Of a DNA stretch of 47,490 nt, positions 8,131 through 15,883 are shown piece by piece. The first letter of the stretch is position 1. Each line of letters starts with the position of its first letter. A program made the translations under genes and the position numbers. Location: positions 1 to 47,490 of the forward strand of contig JAWOEH010000092.1 in NCBI GenBank assembly GCA_046482855.1, given 5' to 3'. The DNA comes from CAYVSF01 sp046482855 (GTDB lineage: Bacteria; Bacteroidota; Bacteroidia; Bacteroidales; UBA12077). Below the pieces are notes generated by a model. That model worked only from the letters and a program-made list of their open reading frames with translations, was not told where the DNA came from and did no database searches.

Positions 8131-9411
8131 GTGCAAGAAGATTTTTTACATTTTGTGTGGCAACACTGGCATTTTGACCAGCATAATCTGGTTACTACAT
8201 GCCATGACAAGCTACAGGTTGTTACTCCCGGAACGTTGAATACCGATAGTGGTCCTGATTTTTTTAATGCATGTGTGCGGATTGATGGTACCCGCTGGTG
8301 TGGAAATGTAGAAATACACACATTGGCTTCCGATTGGTACCGGCATGGGCATCAGCTCGATGAAGCTTATAATAATGTGGTGCTTCATGTTGTTGCAAAG
8401 AACGATAAAGATTGCTATACAGCGCAAGGTCGCTTGTTACCTGCCCTTGAGTTGCCTTTTGACAGGCAGGTTTGGCACCGATACGAGCATCTTATGCAGA
8501 TGAGCACCTGGATACCTTGTGCAAATTATCTTCCGCAACTCAACAGTTTATTCATACAGAGTTGGATAGAGGCATTGGTGGTGGAGCGATTAGAAGAGAA
8601 AACAGCCCGATGGAAAGAGCTCTTTGCCTCGGTGGGGAATCATTTGGAGGAAGCTTTTTACATTCACCTGGTACGTAGTCTGGGGACCAATACCAATGCT
8701 CAACCCTTCGAGATGCTTGCCCGTGCCACTCCCTTAACGTTGCTGGCGCGTCAGCGCAATAATCTGTTGCAACTGGAGGCAATGCTTTTCGGTCAGGCCG
8801 GAATGTTGCAGGGAACAAAGGGTGATGCTTATTATAATCAGTTGCAACGAGAGTATCTCCATCTGAAAGCGAAATACAAACTCCACCCTATTGAGGGGCA
8901 TCTGTGGAAGTTTATGCGGTTGCGACCAGTGAATTTCCCAACGATTCGTATTGCCCAGCTTGCAGTGTTGTTGTTTCATTCCTCTCGATTGATTGATCAA
9001 ATTCTGGAGGCTCAAACGCTGGAAGAGTATATGCAGTTTTTTGATCTTACCACTTCGGATTACTGGAATACACATTATCGATTTATGAAGCCTTCGGCAT
9101 TCCGCAAAAAACACATGGGACGAAATATGATTTTATTGTTGTTGATAAATACCGTGGTGCCCTTTTTGTTTTTGTACGCTTCGCATATGGGTAGTCAGCA
9201 ATACCGCGATAAGGCATTTCGTTTATTGGAGGAGATGCCTGGAGAGCAGAATCAGATTGTACGTGGATGGCGAAATCTTGGAATAGAAGCGCCCACGGCA
9301 ATGGATTCCCAAGGCCTGATTCACCTGAAGAAACATTATTGCAACAAAAAAAAATGCTTATCTTGCCGAATAGGAAAAAAACTGGTGACTGTTATTGGTC
9401 AAACATCCTGA
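8131..9411 (+). CDS. DUF2851 family protein
   Basis: A protein of about 426 residues recognised as DUF2851, a Bacteroidota family of unknown function. The N-terminus M-Q-E-D-F-L-H-F-V-W, the segment T-D-S-G-P-D-F-F-N-A and W-C-G-N-V-E-I-H (about 30-60) are family hallmarks, with a nuclease-like look but no proven activity. The C-terminus has the usual cysteine cluster H-Y-C-N-K-K-K-C-L-S-C, which could bind metal. The start is uncertain: a TTG at 8107 gives 8 more residues, while the GTG at 8131 matches where the family normally begins. It follows pyrF with a short gap and no terminator. Confidence 0.85.
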   Translation: MQEDFLHFVWQHWHFDQHNLVTTCHDKLQVVTPGTLNTDSGPDFFNACVRIDGTRWCGNVEIHTLASDWYRHGHQLDEAYNNVVLHVVAKNDKDCYTAQGRLLPALELPFDRQVWHRYEHLMQMSTWIPCANYLPQLNSLFIQSWIEALVVERLEEKTARWKELFASVGNHLEEAFYIHLVRSLGTNTNAQPFEMLARATPLTLLARQRNNLLQLEAMLFGQAGMLQGTKGDAYYNQLQREYLHLKAKYKLHPIEGHLWKFMRLRPVNFPTIRIAQLAVLLFHSSRLIDQILEAQTLEEYMQFFDLTTSDYWNTHYRFMKPSAFRKKHMGRNMILLLLINTVVPFLFLYASHMGSQQYRDKAFRLLEEMPGEQNQIVRGWRNLGIEAPTAMDSQGLIHLKKHYCNKKKCLSCRIGKKLVTVIGQTS

Positions 9412-9466
9412 ATAATTTACTGTGGATCGTTTGCCAATACCTGAGTAACAGGTTCTCAAAAAAGAG

Positions 9467-10543
9467 ATGATAATGGTGAGGAGTAAAAGCAAAGGATTAC
9501 GAAAGGAAAATTTTCGTTCCATACTTATTGCATTGGTTTTGTTGTTGGCTGTGATATCTATAGGCATAACCGGCTATATTCTTATTGAGGACTTTACCTT
9601 TCCCGAGGCTTTCTTTATGACCATTATTACCATTAGCACGGTGGGTTTTCGGGAAGTACATCCCCTGAGTTTGGGGGGGCAGCTCTTTACCGCTTTCCTG
9701 ATTATGGGGAGTTTTGGTATCTTTGCCTATGCTGTAACCACCCTTACGCGCTATATTGTTGATGGGGTTTTTCGAAATTACTTAAAAGATAACAAGGTGA
9801 AAAAGCAGATTCAAAAATTAGAAAAGCATGTTATAGTTTGTGGTTATGGTCGAAATGGTCGGCAGACAGTACACGAATTGCGGAGTCATAAAGTGCCGGT
9901 GGTGATTGTTGATCGCAGTGAGAGCGTTGCTGAGGAGCTTCGCGAGCAAACTGATGTGTTGTACGTTTTTGGTGACGCTACCGAGGATGACACCTTGCTG
10001 GATGCACGCATTATGCATGCAAGAGCCCTGATTACTGCTCTCCCGAATGATTCCGATAATTTATTTGTTGTGCTTACGGCCCGGGAAATGAATCCTGACT
10101 TGACTATTATTAGCCGTGCCTCGCAATTTAACTCCGGCAAAAAACTGCGCAGTGCTGGAGCTACCAATGTGATTATGCCCGATAAAATAGGCGGTCAGCG
10201 CATGGCTAAGCTGGTGGCTCAGCCCGATGTGGTCGAATTTCTTGACCATGTTATGCTGCAAAGTACCAACGATGTGTTTATCGAGGAGATTTTGTGTGAG
10301 CAGATGTCGAGCAAGTTTGTGGAAAAGACCATTGGCGAGTGGGGTGTTCGAGCTGTTACAGGAGCCAATATTATTGGCGTAAAAAGAGGTTCTGGCGAAT
10401 TTATTCTTAACCCCTCGCCCGATGTGAAACTTTCGGCCGAAGATATGTTGTTTATCTTGGGAACCAAAGAGCAGATTCAAAGCCTTAAATCAACTTTGTG
10501 GGGGCGTTCTTTCTCTATAAATCTTCGGAAAGAGAAGAAGTGA
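9467..10543 (+). CDS. Two-helix potassium channel with RCK (TrkA-N/TrkA-C) domain
   Basis: Inner-membrane ion channel of 358 residues. TM1 is at about 18-40, the pore helix and selectivity filter at 48-64, TM2 at 70-95, then a cytoplasmic RCK domain with the NAD-binding G-Y-G-R-N-G at 126-131 and a TrkA-C fold at about 275-345. The architecture resembles MthK/Kch-type channels. The filter reads T-V-G-F-R-E (58-63) where a canonical filter is T-V-G-Y/F-G-D/E, so the last glycine is Arg; ion selectivity is therefore uncertain. An AAAGAG sequence precedes the ATG. A second ATG is at 9473. No terminator is visible before the next gene. Confidence 0.88.
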   Translation: MIMVRSKSKGLRKENFRSILIALVLLLAVISIGITGYILIEDFTFPEAFFMTIITISTVGFREVHPLSLGGQLFTAFLIMGSFGIFAYAVTTLTRYIVDGVFRNYLKDNKVKKQIQKLEKHVIVCGYGRNGRQTVHELRSHKVPVVIVDRSESVAEELREQTDVLYVFGDATEDDTLLDARIMHARALITALPNDSDNLFVVLTAREMNPDLTIISRASQFNSGKKLRSAGATNVIMPDKIGGQRMAKLVAQPDVVEFLDHVMLQSTNDVFIEEILCEQMSSKFVEKTIGEWGVRAVTGANIIGVKRGSGEFILNPSPDVKLSAEDMLFILGTKEQIQSLKSTLWGRSFSINLRKEKK

Positions 10544-10624
10544 TTTTATTTCTTTATCGTCAAAGGAATGGTCTAATTGCAACTCGAGTCTCTCCTAATG
10601 TTTATTATAAATCATTTTTTTTAT

Positions 10625-11341
10625 ATGTATTTGGATATTATAATTCCTGCCTTCAATGAAGAAAATTTTATAGAAGCTGTTCTTTGTAAACTTGTTAATC
10701 TTGATTTTGAAGGAATGTTGGATTGTTATGCGATAACAGTTGTAGATGATTGTTCTACGGATAGAACGGTGGAGATCGTTACGCGCTTTGTGCAAAACAT
10801 GGACCAAATTCAGCTGATATGCCATGACAAGAACATGGGTAAAGGAGCAGCTGTACGAACGGGTATAAAATCCACAAGAGGAGAGTTTATTCTGATTCAA
10901 GATGCCGACTTGGAATTATGCCCCGACGATATTGTTGAAATGGTAAGGCAAATGTTGTTGCTTAAAGTTGATTTTATAAACGGGAGTCGGTATCTACCCG
11001 GTGTTATTCGTCCACTCTATTCTTATCGTAGATATTACATTAATAAGCTTTTTACTAAGTTGGCTTCTGTATTAATAAATATTAGGTTGACAGATATAGC
11101 ATGTGGGTATAAGCTCTTCTCCAGAAAAATTGTTAATCAAATAAAACTGCAAGAAAATAAATTCGGTTTTGAAGCCGAATTACTAATTAAGACAGTTAAG
11201 CTTCGTAGAACTTTAGTTGCTGAAGTCCCTGTCCAATATTTTCCTCGTAATGCGGGTGAAGGGAAGAAGATTCGAAATATAGATGGATTGCGAATTTTAT
11301 ACACAATATTGAAATATTCTTTATTCCAAAGTCGATCCTAG
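10625..11341 (+). CDS. Family 2 glycosyltransferase, dolichyl/polyprenyl-phosphate mannosyltransferase type
   Basis: 238 residues of a GT-A fold: I-I-I-P-A-F-N-E-E at the N-terminus, V-V-D-D-C-S-T-D for nucleotide binding, the metal-binding D-A-D of I-Q-D-A-D-L-E, and the K-N-M-G-K-G-A-A-V-R segment typical of DPM1-like enzymes that charge a polyprenyl phosphate with a sugar. It has no C-terminal membrane helices. Frames exist from a TTG at 10577, but ATG 10625 (M-Y-L-D-I-I-I-P) is the family-like start. The DNA is visibly AT-richer than its flanks. The next gene is a GT-C-like membrane protein that could use the charged lipid; that link is inference. Confidence 0.88.
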   Translation: MYLDIIIPAFNEENFIEAVLCKLVNLDFEGMLDCYAITVVDDCSTDRTVEIVTRFVQNMDQIQLICHDKNMGKGAAVRTGIKSTRGEFILIQDADLELCPDDIVEMVRQMLLLKVDFINGSRYLPGVIRPLYSYRRYYINKLFTKLASVLINIRLTDIACGYKLFSRKIVNQIKLQENKFGFEAELLIKTVKLRRTLVAEVPVQYFPRNAGEGKKIRNIDGLRILYTILKYSLFQSRS

Positions 11342-11363
11342 TTTATAAAGAAAATACCTATTA

Positions 11364-12770
11364 ATGATGATTAAAAGAATTTTTTCGAATATCAGGCAAA
11401 ATAGTTATTTTAAATACTGGCCTGTGTATGTGGTATTAGCCATAGTGTTATTTGCCAATTTTAATGTAAAACCATGGCATAATAAAAAAGTGATTCAATG
11501 GGATGTGACTTCTTATTATGGCTATTTACCTGCTTGTTTCGTTCACGATGATTTGTCACTTGATTTTATCGATGGGAATCGAGCTTACTATGCGAATAAT
11601 CATATGTTTTGGCCGGAAAGAACGGCGCAAGGAGATAAAGTTATTAAAACTACTATGGGGTTATCCTGGCTTTATATGCCGTTTTTTGCTATCGGGCATA
11701 TTGAAGCCGGCAGTAAAGATCAAAAACAGGATGGTTTTTCTGTTGCCTATCATAAATGGATACATTTATCTGCATTCTTTTATCTGGTTGTGGGGCTTTT
11801 CTTTTTACACGCCTTTTTAAAAAAATATTTCTCATTTCAGATAGCTTCGATTGTTGTTGTTTCGATTGTATTAGGAACGAATCTGTTTTATTATGCTACT
11901 ACTGAGGCTGCAATGTCACATGTGTACAACTTTGCTCTGATAAGTGTTTTTTTGTGGCTAATGCCTGGATGGTTATCTGCTCCAAATTTTCGTAATTCGC
12001 TTTTTTTGGGAGTAGTTTCAGGATTAATTGTATTAATCCGACCTACCAACTTAATTGTTCTGTTGATGTTGCTGTTGTTTCCAATTAACAATAGAATAAA
12101 TTTTAAACAACGCTTATATAATTTATTTGTTGGTAAGCTTAAGTATCTTCTTGTGGCTCTTTTAGCCGCTTTTCTTGTTTGGGTGCCTCAATTGCTCTAC
12201 TGGAAGTTTGTTACCGGCGATTGGTTGTTTTATTCTTATAGTGACGAGCAGTTTTATTTCTTAAATTCGCATGTATGGGAATTTTTGTTTAGTTATCGTA
12301 AAGGATGGCTTCTTTATACTCCTTTGATGTTTTTGGCGTTCGGAGGACTTCTTATCTTGTTGGTGAAACGAAGGGGGTGGGGAATTGCTATTACTGTTCC
12401 TATAGCCCTTTATATTTTTGTTCATGCAAGTTGGTGGTGCTGGTGGTTTGGCGGTTCTTTTGGATTGCGAGCCATGATTGATATATATCCGATAATGGCA
12501 ATTCCCTTGGCAACTTTAGTTTCCTGGGTTATGAGTCGGCGTTCGTTGAGAATGAAACAACTTGCGGGGGGGGTTCTTATTGCTTTGATTTGTCTGAATT
12601 TGTTTCAAACATTTCAATATCGCAGAGGGGTGATTCATTGGGACAGCATGACGAAGGAAGCCTATTGGAAAGGTTTTGGGCGAATACAGGTAGATCGAGA
12701 CAAGTTCAATAGACATTATAGGCAGCCCGATTATGAAAGTGCCAGAAAAGGAATGAATGAAAACAGATGA
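11364..12770 (+). CDS. Multi-pass membrane protein, GT-C (ArnT/PMT-like) glycosyltransferase candidate
   Basis: 468 residues with about nine or ten hydrophobic segments (first at 19-31). The first periplasmic loop holds W-D-V-T-S-Y-Y-G-Y-L-P-A, an acidic loop in the position where GT-C enzymes keep their catalytic Asp, and the middle has R-P-T-N-L-I, an arginine motif also seen in that superfamily. I know this as a recurrent unnamed Bacteroidota membrane protein; transferase activity is inference, supported by the polyprenyl-sugar synthase 22 bases upstream. Its stop overlaps the ATG of the RmlD-like fragment (ATGA at 12767-12770). The region is AT-rich. Confidence 0.7.
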   Translation: MMIKRIFSNIRQNSYFKYWPVYVVLAIVLFANFNVKPWHNKKVIQWDVTSYYGYLPACFVHDDLSLDFIDGNRAYYANNHMFWPERTAQGDKVIKTTMGLSWLYMPFFAIGHIEAGSKDQKQDGFSVAYHKWIHLSAFFYLVVGLFFLHAFLKKYFSFQIASIVVVSIVLGTNLFYYATTEAAMSHVYNFALISVFLWLMPGWLSAPNFRNSLFLGVVSGLIVLIRPTNLIVLLMLLLFPINNRINFKQRLYNLFVGKLKYLLVALLAAFLVWVPQLLYWKFVTGDWLFYSYSDEQFYFLNSHVWEFLFSYRKGWLLYTPLMFLAFGGLLILLVKRRGWGIAITVPIALYIFVHASWWCWWFGGSFGLRAMIDIYPIMAIPLATLVSWVMSRRSLRMKQLAGGVLIALICLNLFQTFQYRRGVIHWDSMTKEAYWKGFGRIQVDRDKFNRHYRQPDYESARKGMNENR

Positions 12771-13027
12771 CGGCAGTTTTTATCGGGAAACAAGGTTCTC
12801 TTTGGGCTGAGGCGATTTCCATCTATGCATTTGGGCTACGCTTGGCTCACTATTTTCAGTTGTCGGCCGGAGGTATTACCCCTGTTTCGTCGGAAACTCT
12901 TCCTGGCGCTAATTTGAGGCCCCGACGAACCGTTTTCGAAAATCAGAAAGCTCGACGCTTGTTAAATTATCAACCCACCGCTCTGGAGACCTCCTTTCAA
13001 CACCTTAAAGAGTGCCTAACTGACTGA
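12767..13027 (+). pseudogene. C-terminal fragment of an RmlD-like sugar-nucleotide reductase
   Basis: An 86-codon frame starting with the ATG that overlaps the previous stop. The middle and end (I-T-P-V-S-S-E-T-L-P, L-R-P-R-R-T-V-F, K-A-R-R-L-L-N-Y-Q-P) match the C-terminal substrate-binding part of dTDP-4-dehydrorhamnose reductase-like SDR proteins, in which a V-S-S...RP...L-x-Y-x-P sequence precedes the stop. The whole NAD-binding Rossmann part (about 200 residues, with GxxGxxG and YxxxK) is absent. The fragment may be a relic of a recombination that placed the two upstream glycosyltransferase genes here. It may still be translated through coupling, but a catalytic role is very unlikely. 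Confidence 0.7.
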
Positions 13028-13057
13028 TAGTGAAATTAACTTTTTTTTTGTTAAGTA

Positions 13058-13087
13058 TTGATATCTCAAAAAAAATAAATACTTTTG
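13058..13087 (+). promoter_or_regulatory. rpsO promoter
   Basis: TTG at 13058-13060, 19-base spacer, TACTTTTG at 13080-13087 followed by CACG. A good Bacteroidota promoter with a leader of about 40 bases before the ATG at 13134. Confidence 0.7.
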
Positions 13088-13133
13088 CACGTCTTAAAGT
13101 AGATAATTTAACTTATTAACAAATAATAGAAGT

Positions 13134-13406
13134 ATGAGCTATTTAACCGCAGAGAAAAAGCGAGATATCTTTAAGGAATTTGGTGCCGCAGAAGCGAATA
13201 CCGGTTCTACTGAGGGACAAATTGCTTTGTTTACTTATCGTATTCAGAATTTAACAGAGCACCTGAAGAGCAATCGTAAAGACTACAGCACACAAAGATC
13301 CTTGTTGAAGTTGGTAGGGAAGCGACGAAGTTTGCTTGATTACCTAAAGAGTAAAGATATCCAAAAGTACCGTGAATTAATTAAGAAGCTTAACTTGCGT
13401 AAATAG
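13134..13406 (+). CDS. rpsO: 30S ribosomal protein S15
   Basis: 90 residues, the usual S15 length. The sequence has the family signature region T-G-S-T-E-G-Q-I-A (22-30), the L-L-K-L-V-G-K-R-R-S-L-L-D-Y-L core (57-71) and ends in basic residues. S15 binds 16S rRNA early in small-subunit assembly. The rpsO-pnp order is shared with many bacteria. A strong terminator directly after the stop should limit read-through into pnp. Confidence 0.97.
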   Translation: MSYLTAEKKRDIFKEFGAAEANTGSTEGQIALFTYRIQNLTEHLKSNRKDYSTQRSLLKLVGKRRSLLDYLKSKDIQKYRELIKKLNLRK

Positions 13407-13433
13407 AAGGCAATTTTTTAATTGCCTTTTTTT
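13407..13433 (+). terminator. Intrinsic terminator between rpsO and pnp
   Basis: AAGGCAATT (13407-13415) / AATTGCCTT (13420-13428), 4-base T loop, then a T run to 13433. It begins at the base after the rpsO stop codon. Confidence 0.85.
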
Positions 13434-13470
13434 ACATAAATTAGGCCTTGGAATTAATTGCAATTTGTAA

Positions 13471-15705
13471 ATGAAAGAAAATAGTATGTATAAAGCGGTA
13501 AAACGAACGATTGACCTGGGAGAAGGTAGAGAGATTACCATCGAAACAGGAAAATTGGCAAAGCAGGCCGATGGTTCTGTTGTTGTAACAATGGGTCGTA
13601 CCATGTTGCTGGCAACAGTAGTATCTGCGCAGGAAGCAAAAGAGGATGTAGATTTCATGCCTTTGACAGTTGAATATAGAGAGAAATATGCCTCCTTTGG
13701 CCGGTTTCCCGGTGGGTTTTTAAAGCGTGAAGCACGTCCATCAGATACAGAAACACTTACTGCCCGCTTGGTTGATCGTGTTTTACGACCGCTTTTTCCG
13801 GACGATTTCCATGCCGATACATTTGTTACGATTAATTTGATTTCTGCCGACCACCAGACAACCCCCGATGCATTAGCCGGATTGGCTGCCTCGGCTGCAC
13901 TGGCGGTTTCCGATGTCCCTTTTCATGGGCCAATATCCGAAGTGCGTGTAGCACGTATTGATGGTCATTTTAAGATTAATCCTACTTTTGCCGAGCTTGA
14001 GCGGGCCGATATCGATATGTTAGTGGGAGCTACTATCGATAATGTGATGATGGTAGAAGGTGAGATGGATGAAGTTTCTGAGGCGGAGATGCTCGAAGCC
14101 GTAAAGTTTGCTCATGAAGCTATTAAGATGCAATGTTTGGCACAAATTGAACTGGCCAAAGAATTGGGTATTGAAAAGCGTGAGTATTGTCACGAGAAGA
14201 ATGATGATGAGTTGCGTAAGCGCATAAAGGAAGAAACCTATCAAAAGCTTTACGAAGCTGCCAAAGAGTATAAAGCAAAGCATGATCGTCAGGATGCCTT
14301 CAAAGCAATAAAAGAGGAGTTGGTTGAGAAATTGACTAACGAACTCGAAGAGGGGCAGGAGTTAAACGAGTCGATGATTGGACGCTACTTCCACGATGTG
14401 GAGAAAGATGCCGTTCGTCGTATGGTACTCGATGATAAAGTGCGCCTCGATGGTCGTGCAACTGATGAAATCCGCCCTATTTGGAGTGAAGTAGATTACT
14501 TGCCCGCTGCACACGGTTCTGCTCTGTTTACTCGTGGCGAGACCCAGTCGCTTACTACGGTAACATTTGGGACAAAGCTCGATGAACAAGTAATCGACAA
14601 TGTGTTAGTGCAAGGAACCGAGAAGTTTGTGCTGCATTATAATTTCCCCCCATTCTCTACCGGCGATGCCCGTCCCGTAAGAGGAGTAAGCCGACGTGAG
14701 ATTGGTCACGGAAATCTGGCGCACCGCGCCCTTAAACGCATGATTCCCGATCCTTCGGTGAATCCTTATGCTATTCGGGTGGTGTCCGATATTCTTGAGT
14801 CCAATGGTTCTTCGTCAATGGCCACTGTTTGTGCCGGAACACTTGCGCTTATGGATGCCGGATTGAACATCAAACGACCCGTCTCTGGTATTGCCATGGG
14901 GCTAATTACTGACAAAGAGACAGGACAATATGCTGTACTCTCCGATATTCTCGGAGATGAAGATCACTTGGGTGATATGGACTTTAAAGTTACCGGGACT
15001 ACCGAGGGGATTACTGCCTGTCAGATGGATATTAAAGTAGAAGGCCTTAGTTACGAGGTAATGACCAATGCTCTGGAGCAGGCAAAAGCCGGACGTGCGC
15101 ATATCCTCAATAAGATGCTGGAAACCATTGACGCGCCACGTGAAGATTATAAAGATCACGTACCTCGTTTCCATATGTTGACGGTACCCAAAGATATGAT
15201 TGGTGCTATCATCGGACCAGGCGGTAAAGTGATTCAGGATATTCAGGAAAAGACAAGTTCTACCGTTACCATTACACAGGAAGGCGACATCGGTACTGTT
15301 GAGGTATTTGCTTCAAATGTTGATGATGTAAATGCTGCTGTGCGTATGATTGAGGGTATTGTGGAAGTACCCGAAGTGGGGAAAGTATACAAGGGAACAG
15401 TGAAGTCTATTGTGGCTTTTGGTGCCTTTGTGGAGATCCTTCCCGGCAAAGATGGACTTTTGCATGTTTCTGAAATCGATTGGAAACGCGTAGAGAATGT
15501 TTCCGATTACCTTAAAGAGGGACAAGAGCTGGAGGTGAAAGTGATTGAAGTGGATCAGCGTACCGGTAAGCTTAAGCTCTCGCGCAAGGCGCTCTTGCCA
15601 AAGCCCGAAGGGATGAAGGAAGATAACGGACGCCAGCCACGCCGTCAGGGTGGACGTGACGATCGCAACGACCGCAATGACCGACGTGAGCGTCGCAGAG
15701 ACTAA
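13471..15705 (+). CDS. pnp: Polyribonucleotide nucleotidyltransferase (PNPase)
   Basis: Phosphorolytic 3'-to-5' exoribonuclease for mRNA turnover. The 744-residue protein shows two RNase PH-type cores (about 10-230 and 310-545) joined by a helical linker rich in Lys and Glu. A KH domain follows (about 560-620, with I-G-P-G-G-K at its centre), then an S1 domain (about 630-700, V-G-K-V-Y-K-G-T-V-K-S). The protein ends in a basic Arg/Asp/Asn tail (G-G-R-D-D-R-N-D-R-N-D-R), a common RNA-binding extension. The start may be ATG 13471 or 13486. Separate promoter elements are not obvious, so expression may depend on read-through from rpsO. Confidence 0.97.
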   Translation: MKENSMYKAVKRTIDLGEGREITIETGKLAKQADGSVVVTMGRTMLLATVVSAQEAKEDVDFMPLTVEYREKYASFGRFPGGFLKREARPSDTETLTARLVDRVLRPLFPDDFHADTFVTINLISADHQTTPDALAGLAASAALAVSDVPFHGPISEVRVARIDGHFKINPTFAELERADIDMLVGATIDNVMMVEGEMDEVSEAEMLEAVKFAHEAIKMQCLAQIELAKELGIEKREYCHEKNDDELRKRIKEETYQKLYEAAKEYKAKHDRQDAFKAIKEELVEKLTNELEEGQELNESMIGRYFHDVEKDAVRRMVLDDKVRLDGRATDEIRPIWSEVDYLPAAHGSALFTRGETQSLTTVTFGTKLDEQVIDNVLVQGTEKFVLHYNFPPFSTGDARPVRGVSRREIGHGNLAHRALKRMIPDPSVNPYAIRVVSDILESNGSSSMATVCAGTLALMDAGLNIKRPVSGIAMGLITDKETGQYAVLSDILGDEDHLGDMDFKVTGTTEGITACQMDIKVEGLSYEVMTNALEQAKAGRAHILNKMLETIDAPREDYKDHVPRFHMLTVPKDMIGAIIGPGGKVIQDIQEKTSSTVTITQEGDIGTVEVFASNVDDVNAAVRMIEGIVEVPEVGKVYKGTVKSIVAFGAFVEILPGKDGLLHVSEIDWKRVENVSDYLKEGQELEVKVIEVDQRTGKLKLSRKALLPKPEGMKEDNGRQPRRQGGRDDRNDRNDRRERRRD

Positions 15706-15730
15706 AAATATAACTACTAACGTTTATTTA

Positions 15731-15759
15731 AGAGCACTCATGTTGGGTGCTCTTTTTTT
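15731..15759 (+). terminator. Intrinsic terminator of pnp
   Basis: AGAGCACT (15731-15738) / GGTGCTCT (15746-15753) with a 7-base loop and a T run to 15759. Confidence 0.85.
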
Positions 15760-15883
15760 GTGGAACTTTTGCCCTTTATTTTCGTTACAAAATATCGTAC
15801 ATTTACTAGGCAAAGAAAATTTCTGCTGTTATGTTGCCGGAGAAATTATTTTGCATAATCATGCGTAAAACCTAAAATCTTAT

